From JAABTH01 sp964492615 (lineage in GTDB: Bacteria > Bacillota > Dethiobacteria > DTU022), in NCBI GenBank assembly GCA_964492615.1, contig CAZBKZ010000001.1, forward strand, positions 109,469 through 173,468: 64,000 nt of DNA. Direction: 5' to 3'. The position numbers were made by a program, and so were the translations under genes. Positions 24,539-32,742 of the stretch are shown here, piece after piece. The notes beneath the pieces are model-generated. The model was not told the DNA's origin. It worked only from the letters and a program-made list of their open reading frames with translations, and did no database searches. Numbering within the stretch: the first letter of the stretch is position 1; each line of letters begins with the position of its first letter.

Positions 24539-25630
24539 TTAACTATATTTCGGATTTACTTCAACACTACAATCCTGATCAGATTTCTCTCCTAAATTTC
24601 TTTTAGATTTAACAGCTTTACCAAGAGTTAGAAAAACAGCTGCAAAAGCAGATAAACCCAGGGGGAACCAGTATGTAACCAGGCGGGATATTAATGCAAC
24701 AGCCAGTCCCTCAGCCGGATTGAGACCATACAAAGAAAACATCATAACCATCGTTGCTTCAAATGAACCAAGCCCTCCCGGTAATAATGGGACCATACTG
24801 ATTAAATAAGCCGTATAGGTAATAACTGCAACAGAGAAAAGCCCTACCTCTAAACTCAGCATATCGACAACCAGGTAAACTTTAAGGGGATATGTCACCC
24901 ATACCAGCGTAGAAAGGATAATCAGCAAAACCCTTTCTGAACGATTTGTCATACTGCGGGCAAATATTGCAGAACGGTTGATAAAAGCCAATGCCTTTGC
25001 CAAGTATTTTTCGAGCAGATAAAATATTTTACAGAAATAACCCATGATACAATTACTTTTAAAAATTCTGTTTTTATAATAATCGACAGAAGGAATTGAA
25101 ATCATGCTTGATTTACCTGCTCTCAGATAAATCAAGCAAATACCCATAAAGAAAAGCAGTAAAATAATGAAAGCAATAAAAACAAATTTAGGCATATCGA
25201 AATTTATAAATGCTGAACCTGCGAATATACCGGAAAGCAATACAAAAGGTAATATTGAGTATAACTTTAAGGTAAGAAGAATACCTGTAAGACAATCATA
25301 ACCGAGGTTACTATATTGATTGAACAGATATACTTTGGCCGCTTCACCACCCAATTTTACTGCCGGTGTAACACTTTCAACATAGTTTCCTGCAAGCGTA
25401 ATAGCCATGATAAGCCCCGGTGAAAGATACTGATTAGATTTTTTTAAAAGATACTGCCATTGCAATACCGGTATTATTAGAGTTAAAATTTGGATTATAA
25501 ATAAAAGAGCCAGTATTCTGGGGTTAACCTGCCTGATTGAATTGGCTATTTCATCGAAACCCAACCAAATTATCGCAAAGGTAAGGGTTGCCAAACCAAT
25601 AATCCATAGCAGAATTTGTTTTAATTTCAT
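24539..25630 (-). CDS. Flippase-like integral membrane protein (UPF0104/LPG synthase TM family)
   Basis: About 363 residues with 8-9 hydrophobic segments. Seen: W-L-G-F-D-E-I near the start, the conserved A-G-N-Y-V-E-S-V-T-P-A-V-K-L-G-G-E-A-A-K block (about 85-105), and the C-terminal M-V-P-L-L-P-G-G-L-G-S-F-E-A-T-M motif. Known: this family includes the flippase half of MprF and AglD-type proteins. ATG 25630 has AAAGGA six bases upstream; a GTG 15 bp earlier is weaker. First gene after a promoter carrying a palindrome, and probably the head of the operon running to feoB. Inferred role: export or insertion of a small product or lipid. Confidence 0.8.
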   Translation of the reverse strand: MKLKQILLWIIGLATLTFAIIWLGFDEIANSIRQVNPRILALLFIIQILTLIIPVLQWQYLLKKSNQYLSPGLIMAITLAGNYVESVTPAVKLGGEAAKVYLFNQYSNLGYDCLTGILLTLKLYSILPFVLLSGIFAGSAFINFDMPKFVFIAFIILLLFFMGICLIYLRAGKSSMISIPSVDYYKNRIFKSNCIMGYFCKIFYLLEKYLAKALAFINRSAIFARSMTNRSERVLLIILSTLVWVTYPLKVYLVVDMLSLEVGLFSVAVITYTAYLISMVPLLPGGLGSFEATMVMMFSLYGLNPAEGLAVALISRLVTYWFPLGLSAFAAVFLTLGKAVKSKRNLGEKSDQDCSVEVNPKYS

Positions 25631-25654
25631 AGCAATTCCTTTCACACATTAGCT

Positions 25655-25680
25655 ATTATAATTAGCTTAGGCTAACTAAT
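25655..25680 (-). promoter_or_regulatory. Promoter with palindromic metal-box-like operator
   Basis: Seen on the minus strand: TTAGCCTAAGCTAAT (within 25661-25680) abuts a consensus -10 TATAAT (25660-25655), 25 bp before the flippase-like start. The same element, TTAGCCAAGGCTAAT, lies before the ABC/ECF operon at 34.5 kb; merged consensus TTAGCCWARGCTAATWATA. It resembles DtxR/IdeR boxes (TTAGGTTAGCCTAACC type). Its position in the promoter spacer suits repression. The regulator's identity is inferred. Confidence 0.6.
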
Positions 25681-26283
25681 TTATTAAAAAAAATAACTCC
25701 GCATTATTTAGCATAAAGTTATCGTATCTTTGTTAGCCGTGTTTAACATATAATATATTATTCTTGCTCCTTCATGTCAAGCACTTTAAATATATTTTTC
25801 ACAATAAAGCTGGCAATGTCTTAACTTAAGCCTGTTAAACAAGACTCTGTATAGGAAGACATATTCCTTTGTTAAATATTATTTATACCATTTTATCTAA
25901 GGCTTATCATTAACCTTTATTTTTAAATATGCATAGTTACGCCTGTAAATACTAAGAGTTTTAATTACAGGCACAAGCAGAATAGAGCCCTGTTTTGGCA
26001 ATATATTGTAGCCGGTTTGCCGGATACTGTAAATATGGATTATAATAACTACAGAAACGCACTGATTAATATAACTAAAGACTGACAATAACTATTTTTT
26101 GATCTAGGTTTCCTTTAATATCATTAATTATTACTGTATTATAGTTACCTTCTGAGAATGAGCATAACTTCTTGTTGGTAATACCAATTTGCCCTTCGTA
26201 TTTCAGTAATCGTATTTAGTTAATAGCAGCACTTGAAGCTTTAAATTATTTTTACAACTATAACACTTAAGGAGATATGAAGA
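25681..26283. other. Non-coding AT-rich region
   Basis: About 600 bp between divergent genes. Apart from the operator on the left and AAGGAGATATGAAG directly before the CoA-transferase start, no coding frame with family similarity, strong hairpin or repeat was recognised. A 63-codon leftward frame at 25897-26088 has no ribosome site and no recognisable similarity. Confidence 0.6.
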
Positions 26284-27474
26284 ATGACACAAGCTTTAAA
26301 GAATTTAAGAGTACTGGATTTTACGCAATATTTATCAGGGCCTCACTGCACTTCGGTTCTCAGCGAACTGGGAGCAGAGGTAATTAAAGTAGAAAGGCCC
26401 GGCACGGGAGAACCTGAGCGTAAAGCGGCTCCCATGTCTCCCAAGGGTGAATCTTACCAGTTTATAGCCTATAACAGGGGCAAAAAAAGTGTTACGTTAA
26501 ACATGAAACACCCGGATGGGCTGGCAATAGCCAAAAAAATGACTGCCAAATGCGACATACTCGTTGAAAATTTTGCTCCCGGAGTTATGGAACGACTTGG
26601 TCTTAGTTATGATGAAGTCAAAAAGATAAACCCCGGGATAATTTTCGCTTCTATCTCAGGCTTCGGTCAGTCAGGTCCACGGCGAGACCAGATTACCTTT
26701 GATGTAGTCGGTCAGGCAATGGGCGGACTGATGAGCGTTACAGGAGAACCGGATGGCGAACCGCTCAAGGCAGGAATATCCCTTGCTGATTACATGGGAG
26801 GATACAACGCTACCATAGCCATCCTGGCCGCGCTTCATTATAAAACTGTAACAGGAGAAGGGCAGCATATTGATATTTCCATGCAGGACGGCATATGGGC
26901 TATGGTCTTCCCCGATCGTGCCGATTATTTTGATACACATGTTACGCCTAAAAGGATAGGCAACAGGCTCGGTAGTTCATCTCCCTTCGGTTCTTATAAA
27001 GCAAAAGACGGTTATGTTGTAATCTGCACTATCACTGACGAACAGTGGCATAACGTACTGAAAGCAATAGATCGCGAAGACCTGAAGGATGATGAGCGAT
27101 TTATAACAAGGGTTAAGCGAACTGAAAACATGGCTGCAGTTGAAGGTGTGCTGGACCAGTGGCTCAAAGAAAAAACAGTTGAGGAAGCTGTGGCTATATT
27201 CAAAGAATTAAAGGTTCCCAGCTCACCTGTCCCCACTTTTGACCAGGTGGCCAATGACCCTCAAATTCACCACCGTGAAATGATCATCGAGGTGGAACAA
27301 CCCCTTTCCGGAAAAGTCAAACTGGCCGGTTCTGTGTATAAGATGTCAAAAACACCGGGAAACCGTAGGCTACCTATACCGCTTGTTGGTGAGCACAACC
27401 GGGAAATCTACGAAGAACTCCTGGGATTGAGCCAGGAAGAAATAGAGAAGTTAACAACAGAAGGCACAATGTAA
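26284..27474 (+). CDS. Family III (CaiB/BaiF) acyl-CoA transferase
   Basis: 396 residues; moves CoA between carboxylic acids through an aspartyl-CoA intermediate. Seen: R-V-L-D-F-T-Q-Y-L-S-G-P-H-C-T at the start, the L-G-A-E-V-I-K-V-E block, V-E-N-F-A-P-G-V-M-E-R-L-G, and catalytic Asp in I-S-L-A-D-Y-M-G-G (about residue 169), with F-G-S-Y-K-A-K-D-G-Y later. Known: members act on carnitine, oxalate, succinate or aromatic acids. No dehydrogenase or ligase neighbour indicates the substrate. AAGGAG precedes the start. Appears monocistronic. Confidence 0.92.
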   Translation: MTQALKNLRVLDFTQYLSGPHCTSVLSELGAEVIKVERPGTGEPERKAAPMSPKGESYQFIAYNRGKKSVTLNMKHPDGLAIAKKMTAKCDILVENFAPGVMERLGLSYDEVKKINPGIIFASISGFGQSGPRRDQITFDVVGQAMGGLMSVTGEPDGEPLKAGISLADYMGGYNATIAILAALHYKTVTGEGQHIDISMQDGIWAMVFPDRADYFDTHVTPKRIGNRLGSSSPFGSYKAKDGYVVICTITDEQWHNVLKAIDREDLKDDERFITRVKRTENMAAVEGVLDQWLKEKTVEEAVAIFKELKVPSSPVPTFDQVANDPQIHHREMIIEVEQPLSGKVKLAGSVYKMSKTPGNRRLPIPLVGEHNREIYEELLGLSQEEIEKLTTEGTM

Positions 27475-27497
27475 AATCACTTTAATGGAATTGAGTT

Positions 27498-27554
27498 AAG
27501 GGATAGCTCTCGACTGCTTATTTTGTTGCATACAACAGATAGAGGCTATCCCTT
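27498..27554. terminator. Inverted repeat between convergent genes
   Basis: Seen: AAGGGATAGC (27498-27507) and GCTATCCCTT (27545-27554), a perfect 10-bp stem with a 37-base loop, between the CoA-transferase and ECF ATPase stops. A short T-rich tail follows on the plus strand. Probably a shared, possibly bidirectional transcript end. Confidence 0.55.
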
Positions 27555-27566
27555 TCTATTCAGGAA

Positions 27567-29039
27567 TTAGATTCTATTTACCTGAAAAAAATTTATTAAT
27601 TGATTTATCTTTTTGCTATTCAGAGTAAAGGCCTGATATACATTGCCTTTTTTAAAGTAAAGAACATAATCACAGGCGCTCATAATCAGTTCCAAATCAT
27701 GAGTAATCACAATGACTGTTTTGCCTAAATCCTTGAGCTGCTTCAGATTATTCGAAACCTGTATCATATGATACAGGTCGAGCCCGCTTGTCGGTTCATC
27801 AAAAATAATAATCTCCCTTTCTGATGCCACCGCACCTGCTATAGCAACACGCTGCTTTTGCCCTCCCGAAAGCGCCATCGGGTGCGACTCCCGTAAGTGA
27901 TTTAGGTTTAAACTATCAAGGATATCTTCTGCTTTTACCGGGTCATCTTCTTTCATACTTAATAAAACTTCATCAAAAACTGTCTCTGTGAATAGCTGGT
28001 GGTTAACATCCTGCATAACCATATAGGCATTTTCCAGGCACTCTTTATTTCTATATATACTGTTACCTACTCGCAATTTGCCTTTAAATTGTTTGTTTAG
28101 CCCGCAAAGACACTTGGCAAAAGTAGTTTTTCCTGCCCCATTATTTCCGATAATCCCAATAATTTGACCTTTGGGTAGGTTAAGTGAGCCGATATCCAAA
28201 GCCTTTAATCCTCTTCTGTTGTAGGAATAATTAAAAGCAAGTAACTCAATTCTTTCAGAGTTAAAAAAGCCTGGCTGTTTTTCAGGTGTTAAGCTTTCAA
28301 GTGATAAAGGCCTAAGACCCATTGCAAATAGCTCATCTGTTTTAAGTTTTCGTGCCTCTGTAATTGACAACACTTTTTCTACAGTACCATTGCTTAGAAA
28401 AACTATGCGATCAGCAATATCCCGCAAATAGTGAAGGCGGTGTTCAGCAATCACAATTGTTTTTCCTTCACTTTTCCAATGCGCTATAATTTGAGCCAGG
28501 GTTTTTGTTGCTTGTGGGTCTAAGTTTGACGAAGGCTCATCTAGAACTATAACATCCGGTGATGCGGTATGTACGCAACCGCAAGCAATTTTCTGTTTCT
28601 CTCCGCCAGACAAATGAAATATATTCCTGTTCATTAAACTATGAATTTCTAAGTGAGAAACAGTTAGTTTAATCCGTTTGTCAATATCATCTGGTGGCAA
28701 CCCTTGATTTTCACATCCAAAGGCCAGTTCTGAGTTCGTATCCATGCAGTAAAATTGCGAGCGCGGGTTTTGGAAAACACTGCCAACCATTTTAGCCGTT
28801 TCGTATAATGGCATCGCAAGAAGGTTTTTACCGTTAACAATTATTTCTCCTGAAAGCCTGCCGTTATAATAATGTGGGATAAGTCCATTGATCAAGCGTG
28901 TCAGGGTAGTTTTGCCACAGCCTGATTCCCCGCACAATATAACTACTTCCCCTTTTTCTATAAAAAGATTAATCTCCGAGAGGCTGTTGTTTTGCAATAC
29001 AGTGTCATACTTAAATGACACATTGTTTAATTTGAGCAT
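27567..29039 (-). CDS. Fused ECF transporter ATPase (EcfA-EcfA')
   Basis: 490 residues holding two ABC ATPase domains in tandem. Seen: first domain G-E-S-G-C-G-K-T-T with L-S-G-G-E-K-Q and V-I-V-L-D-E-P-S-S-N-L-D; second domain G-N-N-G-A-G-K-T-T with L-S-G-G-Q-K-Q and I-I-I-F-D-E-P-T-S-G-L-D. Known: energy-coupling-factor transporters use two such ATPases with EcfT and an S component; fused versions occur. Last gene of the operon with EcfT, two S components and two ABC half-transporters. It begins 3 bp after the EcfT stop. Confidence 0.9.
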   Translation of the reverse strand: MLKLNNVSFKYDTVLQNNSLSEINLFIEKGEVVILCGESGCGKTTLTRLINGLIPHYYNGRLSGEIIVNGKNLLAMPLYETAKMVGSVFQNPRSQFYCMDTNSELAFGCENQGLPPDDIDKRIKLTVSHLEIHSLMNRNIFHLSGGEKQKIACGCVHTASPDVIVLDEPSSNLDPQATKTLAQIIAHWKSEGKTIVIAEHRLHYLRDIADRIVFLSNGTVEKVLSITEARKLKTDELFAMGLRPLSLESLTPEKQPGFFNSERIELLAFNYSYNRRGLKALDIGSLNLPKGQIIGIIGNNGAGKTTFAKCLCGLNKQFKGKLRVGNSIYRNKECLENAYMVMQDVNHQLFTETVFDEVLLSMKEDDPVKAEDILDSLNLNHLRESHPMALSGGQKQRVAIAGAVASEREIIIFDEPTSGLDLYHMIQVSNNLKQLKDLGKTVIVITHDLELIMSACDYVLYFKKGNVYQAFTLNSKKINQLINFFQVNRI

Positions 29040-29042
29040 AGG

Positions 29043-29768
29043 TTAAACCCCTTTACTAACAACTATAAGCAGCAATGTTATACCGGTAAGGATTCCATAG
29101 AGTAAATCGCTTACTCCAAACCCGATTTTGCAGATATTCGTTCTTTTTACAGGGCTTCCAAGCCCTCTAGTTAAAGCGGAACAAGAAAGTTCTTCACCTA
29201 TTTTCACACAGGAAATAAACAGCGGAACAAATCGATATTCCATTAAAGAAAGTAAACTGCCTTTTGATTTTCCGAAACTTATACCGCGCATTCTCATAGC
29301 ATTATTAATAGATAATGATTCTTCTTTGATTGTTGGGAAAAACCGAAACATTACTGAAAGCGGAATAATAATCTGTCTTGGAAGATGTACCTTCTCCATT
29401 ACTGCGATAAATTCACTTACGGTAGTTGTAGTAAGTAAAAAATAGCCCATTAAAAGGCCTGGGCCCATCCGGTTAATTACACCAGCTAACATAGCGACTA
29501 AGATGCTTACAGCACTAAAAGTTGTATCAATAAAGTAAATATACAAAAGCAGCGAAGCAGTATAGAACAAGGTGAAATAAACAGCAATTGTATATTTTTT
29601 GCTTAAAACAAACAGTGACAACGGTATAAAAGCCGCTAAAGCCATAACATACCATTCTCTTACCGAAAATGCCGCGATGTTAATTATTATTAAAATAATA
29701 ATCTTTGATCGCGGATCAAGTTTAAAAAAATATTTATCTGCGATTACTTGCATGTAGCTTTCTTTCAT
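29043..29768 (-). CDS. ECF transporter transmembrane coupling protein EcfT
   Basis: 241 residues with 5-6 membrane helices. Seen: F-K-L-D-P-R-S-K-I near the N-terminus and the coupling-helix motifs A-M-R-M-R-G-I-S and S-A-L-T-R-G-L-G-S-P. These match the paired A-R-G/R-G EcfT signatures that contact the ATPases. Known: EcfT links substrate-binding S components to ATP hydrolysis. AAGGAG lies nine bases before the ATG. Confidence 0.88.
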   Translation of the reverse strand: MKESYMQVIADKYFFKLDPRSKIIILIIINIAAFSVREWYVMALAAFIPLSLFVLSKKYTIAVYFTLFYTASLLLYIYFIDTTFSAVSILVAMLAGVINRMGPGLLMGYFLLTTTTVSEFIAVMEKVHLPRQIIIPLSVMFRFFPTIKEESLSINNAMRMRGISFGKSKGSLLSLMEYRFVPLFISCVKIGEELSCSALTRGLGSPVKRTNICKIGFGVSDLLYGILTGITLLLIVVSKGV

Positions 29769-29787
29769 TTTTCATTCTCCTTGTAAT

Positions 29788-30360
29788 CTAAGCAATACCG
29801 GCACGTTTGAAGTGCTTTTTAAGCATATAATATCCCAGGAAAGCCCCAGAAATACCGCCTAAAAATGCAACGATACTTATACCTACAACTATTGAAATTA
29901 CGCCAAATGAAGTATCTAGCGTATTTAAAACCTCTAAACCCATATTCTCGAAAGTATCTTTCATGATCCATAGTGGAATAAGCATCCCTATCAACCATAA
30001 ACTGAATACCCCATAACTAATTATGGAATTAGACTTATTTTGGTATCTCCCGGTTTTTAAGATTAGATCAGCAACCAGCCCAAAAAGAAATCCAGATAGA
30101 AGCGGTAAAAAAGTGTGCCCTGTTAGCAGCATAAGTAAACCGCATATGGAACCCATAATAGTGACCAAGCCAAACTTTTTAACCTTTGTTAAGAAGAGCA
30201 TAAACGGTATACCGCATATCATAGGCAACAAAAAGGGTAAAAACAGATAAATCAAAGGGATATGACCCAGCATACCAACAGCAAAAAACATCACAAAATA
30301 AAAAGCAGTAAATATACCAACTGTTATGAAATCTTTTGTCTGTAAATTATCCTTTTTCAT
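29788..30360 (-). CDS. MptD/Trep_Strep-family ECF S component (second copy)
   Basis: 190 residues, six hydrophobic helices. Seen: L-Q-T-K-D-F-I-T-V-G-I-F-T-A-F-Y-F-V-M-F-F, P-M-I-C-G-I-P-F-M-L-F-L-T-K-V, G-H-T-F-L-P-L-L-S-G-F, and a final G-Y-Y-M-L-K-K-H-F-K-R-A-G-I-A. It is closely related to the next gene upstream (same length, shared blocks), so the pair arose by tandem duplication. Known: this group is annotated as a putative S component of unknown substrate. Inferred: substrate-binding membrane subunit. Confidence 0.85.
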   Translation of the reverse strand: MKKDNLQTKDFITVGIFTAFYFVMFFAVGMLGHIPLIYLFLPFLLPMICGIPFMLFLTKVKKFGLVTIMGSICGLLMLLTGHTFLPLLSGFLFGLVADLILKTGRYQNKSNSIISYGVFSLWLIGMLIPLWIMKDTFENMGLEVLNTLDTSFGVISIVVGISIVAFLGGISGAFLGYYMLKKHFKRAGIA

Positions 30361-30378
30361 AATTTGCCTCCACTGCTG

Positions 30379-30960
30379 TTAAGCGATACCAGCTTTTTTA
30401 AAGTGTTTTTTTAGCATTTTAAATCCAAGAAAACCACCAATGACACCCCCGGTAATTGCAAGGATGGGGAATGCCCAGCCAAACTTGTCAAAAAGGTCTA
30501 AGGCGGCATTTGTATAGTCTGCACCCATACTGTCAAACATCATTTTTTCAAAGGAATCCCTCATAATCCAAAAGGGAACCAACATCCCCATTAACCACAA
30601 ACTAAAAACCGCATACCCTGCAACAGAAAGCTTAATACTTTTATATTTTCCTGACGCTAATACTAAATCAGCGATAAAGCTGAAAGTGAATCCAGCAATA
30701 AGAGGCATATAAGTATGCCCCGTTAAAAGCATAAGGCCACCGAGAATAGTTCCCATGATGGTAACCATACCGAAGGTATTAACTCTTGTAAGAAATAGCA
30801 TAAATGGTATTCCGCATACTATCGGCAGTAAAAAAGGCAGCAAAACATAAAATATTGGCACATAACCAAGCATGCCAACAGCAAAAAACAGCACGAAATA
30901 GATAGCGGTAAAAACTCCAACGCTGATGAGATCTTTTGTTTGTATTTTTTTCTTTTCCAT
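30379..30960 (-). CDS. MptD/Trep_Strep-family ECF S component (first copy)
   Basis: 193 residues, same six-helix layout as its neighbour. Seen: I-Q-T-K-D-L-I-S-V-G-V-F-T-A-I-Y-F-V-L-F-F-A-V-G-M-L-G, P-I-V-C-G-I-P-F-M-L-F-L-T-R-V, G-H-T-Y-M-P-L-I-A-G-F, and ending M-L-K-K-H-F-K-K-A-G-I-A. It differs mainly in the loop before the last helix. Lies 36 bp after the second ABC half-transporter, 18 bp before the second S component. The retained duplicate suggests two substrates or a heteromer (inference). Confidence 0.85.
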   Translation of the reverse strand: MEKKKIQTKDLISVGVFTAIYFVLFFAVGMLGYVPIFYVLLPFLLPIVCGIPFMLFLTRVNTFGMVTIMGTILGGLMLLTGHTYMPLIAGFTFSFIADLVLASGKYKSIKLSVAGYAVFSLWLMGMLVPFWIMRDSFEKMMFDSMGADYTNAALDLFDKFGWAFPILAITGGVIGGFLGFKMLKKHFKKAGIA

Positions 30961-30996
30961 GATCAGGCCTCCATTTTTCCAGGTTTTTTTCGGTCT

Positions 30997-32742
30997 TTAT
31001 AAACTCCAGCCTAAGCTTTCTTGCTGAATATGCCACATTTTTGCGTATGGTCCCTTTGCGGCAAGCAATTGGTCATGGGTTCCTTCTTCGGCAAGGGTTC
31101 CCTCTTCCAGAACAACAATTTTGTCTGCATTGACTACAGTACGCATGCGGTGGGCAATAATCAGAACAGTTTTATCCCGAACGAGCTCGGATATAGCTGA
31201 TTGAATTTTGGTTTCATTTTTCACATCAAGTGATGCGGTAGCTTCATCAAGGAGAATAATAGGAGCATCCTTCAGCAAGGCCCGGGCGATTGAGATACGC
31301 TGGCGTTCACCACCAGAGAGTGTTTCTCCGTTTTCACCTATAATCGTTTTGTACCCTTCAGGCATTTTACCGGCAAATTCATCACACTGCGCCAGTTTAG
31401 CGGCTCGCAACACTTCCTCATCAGATGCATCGCGCTTTCCAATCCGGATATTATCCAGGATTGAAGTATTGAATAGGACTACATCCTGGAAGACTACAGA
31501 ATAATGTCTCAGCAGGCTTTCAGGATCAATTCCTCTGATATCATAACCGCCTAATAGAACCCTGCCCTGGTCAACATCCCAGAAGCGGGCTGCCAGCTTT
31601 GCAGAGGTACTTTTACCTCCCCCTGAAGGGCCTACCAAGGCTGTTATTTCACCCTGTTTTGCTGTGAATGAAACATTTTGGATAACCTGCTTGCCTTCTT
31701 CGTAAGAAAAGGAAACATTATCGAAAACAATATCAAAATTCGCTGGGTTAAAATCTGCTTTTCCTTGCTGAACTGGTAAGGCTTCCATCTCATTCATACG
31801 ATTTATACGAACATCAAGATAGAAAAGTGCGGCTAGATTGTTAAAGACCTCGCTAACCGGAGCATATATGCGAGAGGCGACCATTAAGAATACAAGATAG
31901 GTTAACAGCTCAATGCTACCGCTTGACAGCTGGCCTGCCCCGACAATTATTACAGTGACTAGACCTAACTTCAGAAAACTTTGAGCGGTGTTTACCAGCC
32001 CCCCTACCAACAATTCTCCCTTGATTAGTTGCTTTTCGTATTGATCAATTGCCATACCTAAACCATGCAGATATGTTTCTTCCTGACAATATGACTTGAT
32101 TTCCTGGATGGTTTCCAACCCTTCTTGAATCTGCTCGCTAACATTACGTTTGATCATGTAGCCTTTATAAAACTCTTTGTGCTGGATATTCTTTGAAAAA
32201 GCAATCACCGCTGCTGCTACCGGAACAACCCAGAACAAAGCCAGTGATAACTGCCAGTTATAAAAAAACAATCCTACACCAATTATAGAAATCCCGATAA
32301 TAGAAGCAAAAAGTTGTGGAACAGCATGTGAGAAAGTGTGTTCCAAATCAGTGCTGTCTTCCATAATGGTTGATGTAAGGTCTGATAGGTTTTTCTCGCC
32401 GAAGAAAGCCAAGGGTAATTTTCGGAGCTTTTCAGCCAAGGCAATCCTACGATTCGCACTCTCTTTATAAACGGTGGTATAAGTATTTCTATATTGAAAT
32501 ACTGCTACAGCATACATAATCAACATGAATGCTAAGCCAAGTAAAAGATAGTACCATAACCCCTTGATAATAATGGCATCTGGGTCTATAACTTTTTGCA
32601 AGTAATTATCTAGAAAAGAAAACATAAAAACCGCTGTCAGCATTAACGCTATTTGAAGAAGTGTTGAAAAAAACACCCCCTTTACAAAATCCTGTGCACC
32701 GCTTGCTGTCATAGCAAATCGCTTCTGAATTACTTTAAGCAT
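30997..32742 (-). CDS. Type IV ABC half-transporter (IrtB/YbtQ-like)
   Basis: About 581 residues from ATG 32742, which has AGGAGG upstream and overlaps the preceding gene by 8 bp. A longer reading from 32865 runs inside that gene and is rejected. Seen: a six-helix membrane domain, then Walker A G-P-S-G-G-G-K-S-T, L-S-G-G-E-R-Q-R and I-I-L-L-D-E-A-T-A-S-L-D. Known: exporter-fold pairs such as IrtAB and YbtPQ import siderophores; most relatives export. The coupling to ECF genes and a metal-box-like operator favours iron or cofactor handling (inference). Confidence 0.82.
   Translation of the reverse strand: MLKVIQKRFAMTASGAQDFVKGVFFSTLLQIALMLTAVFMFSFLDNYLQKVIDPDAIIIKGLWYYLLLGLAFMLIMYAVAVFQYRNTYTTVYKESANRRIALAEKLRKLPLAFFGEKNLSDLTSTIMEDSTDLEHTFSHAVPQLFASIIGISIIGVGLFFYNWQLSLALFWVVPVAAAVIAFSKNIQHKEFYKGYMIKRNVSEQIQEGLETIQEIKSYCQEETYLHGLGMAIDQYEKQLIKGELLVGGLVNTAQSFLKLGLVTVIIVGAGQLSSGSIELLTYLVFLMVASRIYAPVSEVFNNLAALFYLDVRINRMNEMEALPVQQGKADFNPANFDIVFDNVSFSYEEGKQVIQNVSFTAKQGEITALVGPSGGGKSTSAKLAARFWDVDQGRVLLGGYDIRGIDPESLLRHYSVVFQDVVLFNTSILDNIRIGKRDASDEEVLRAAKLAQCDEFAGKMPEGYKTIIGENGETLSGGERQRISIARALLKDAPIILLDEATASLDVKNETKIQSAISELVRDKTVLIIAHRMRTVVNADKIVVLEEGTLAEEGTHDQLLAAKGPYAKMWHIQQESLGWSL

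Noticed and set aside
22753..25680. Complete staphylopine-type (cntKLM) metallophore cluster
   Set aside because: No histidine racemase or opine dehydrogenase is present; only NAS-like proteins are supported.
25897..26088. 63-codon leftward frame as a small gene
   Set aside because: No ribosome site, low complexity and no recognisable similarity; likely chance in AT-rich DNA.
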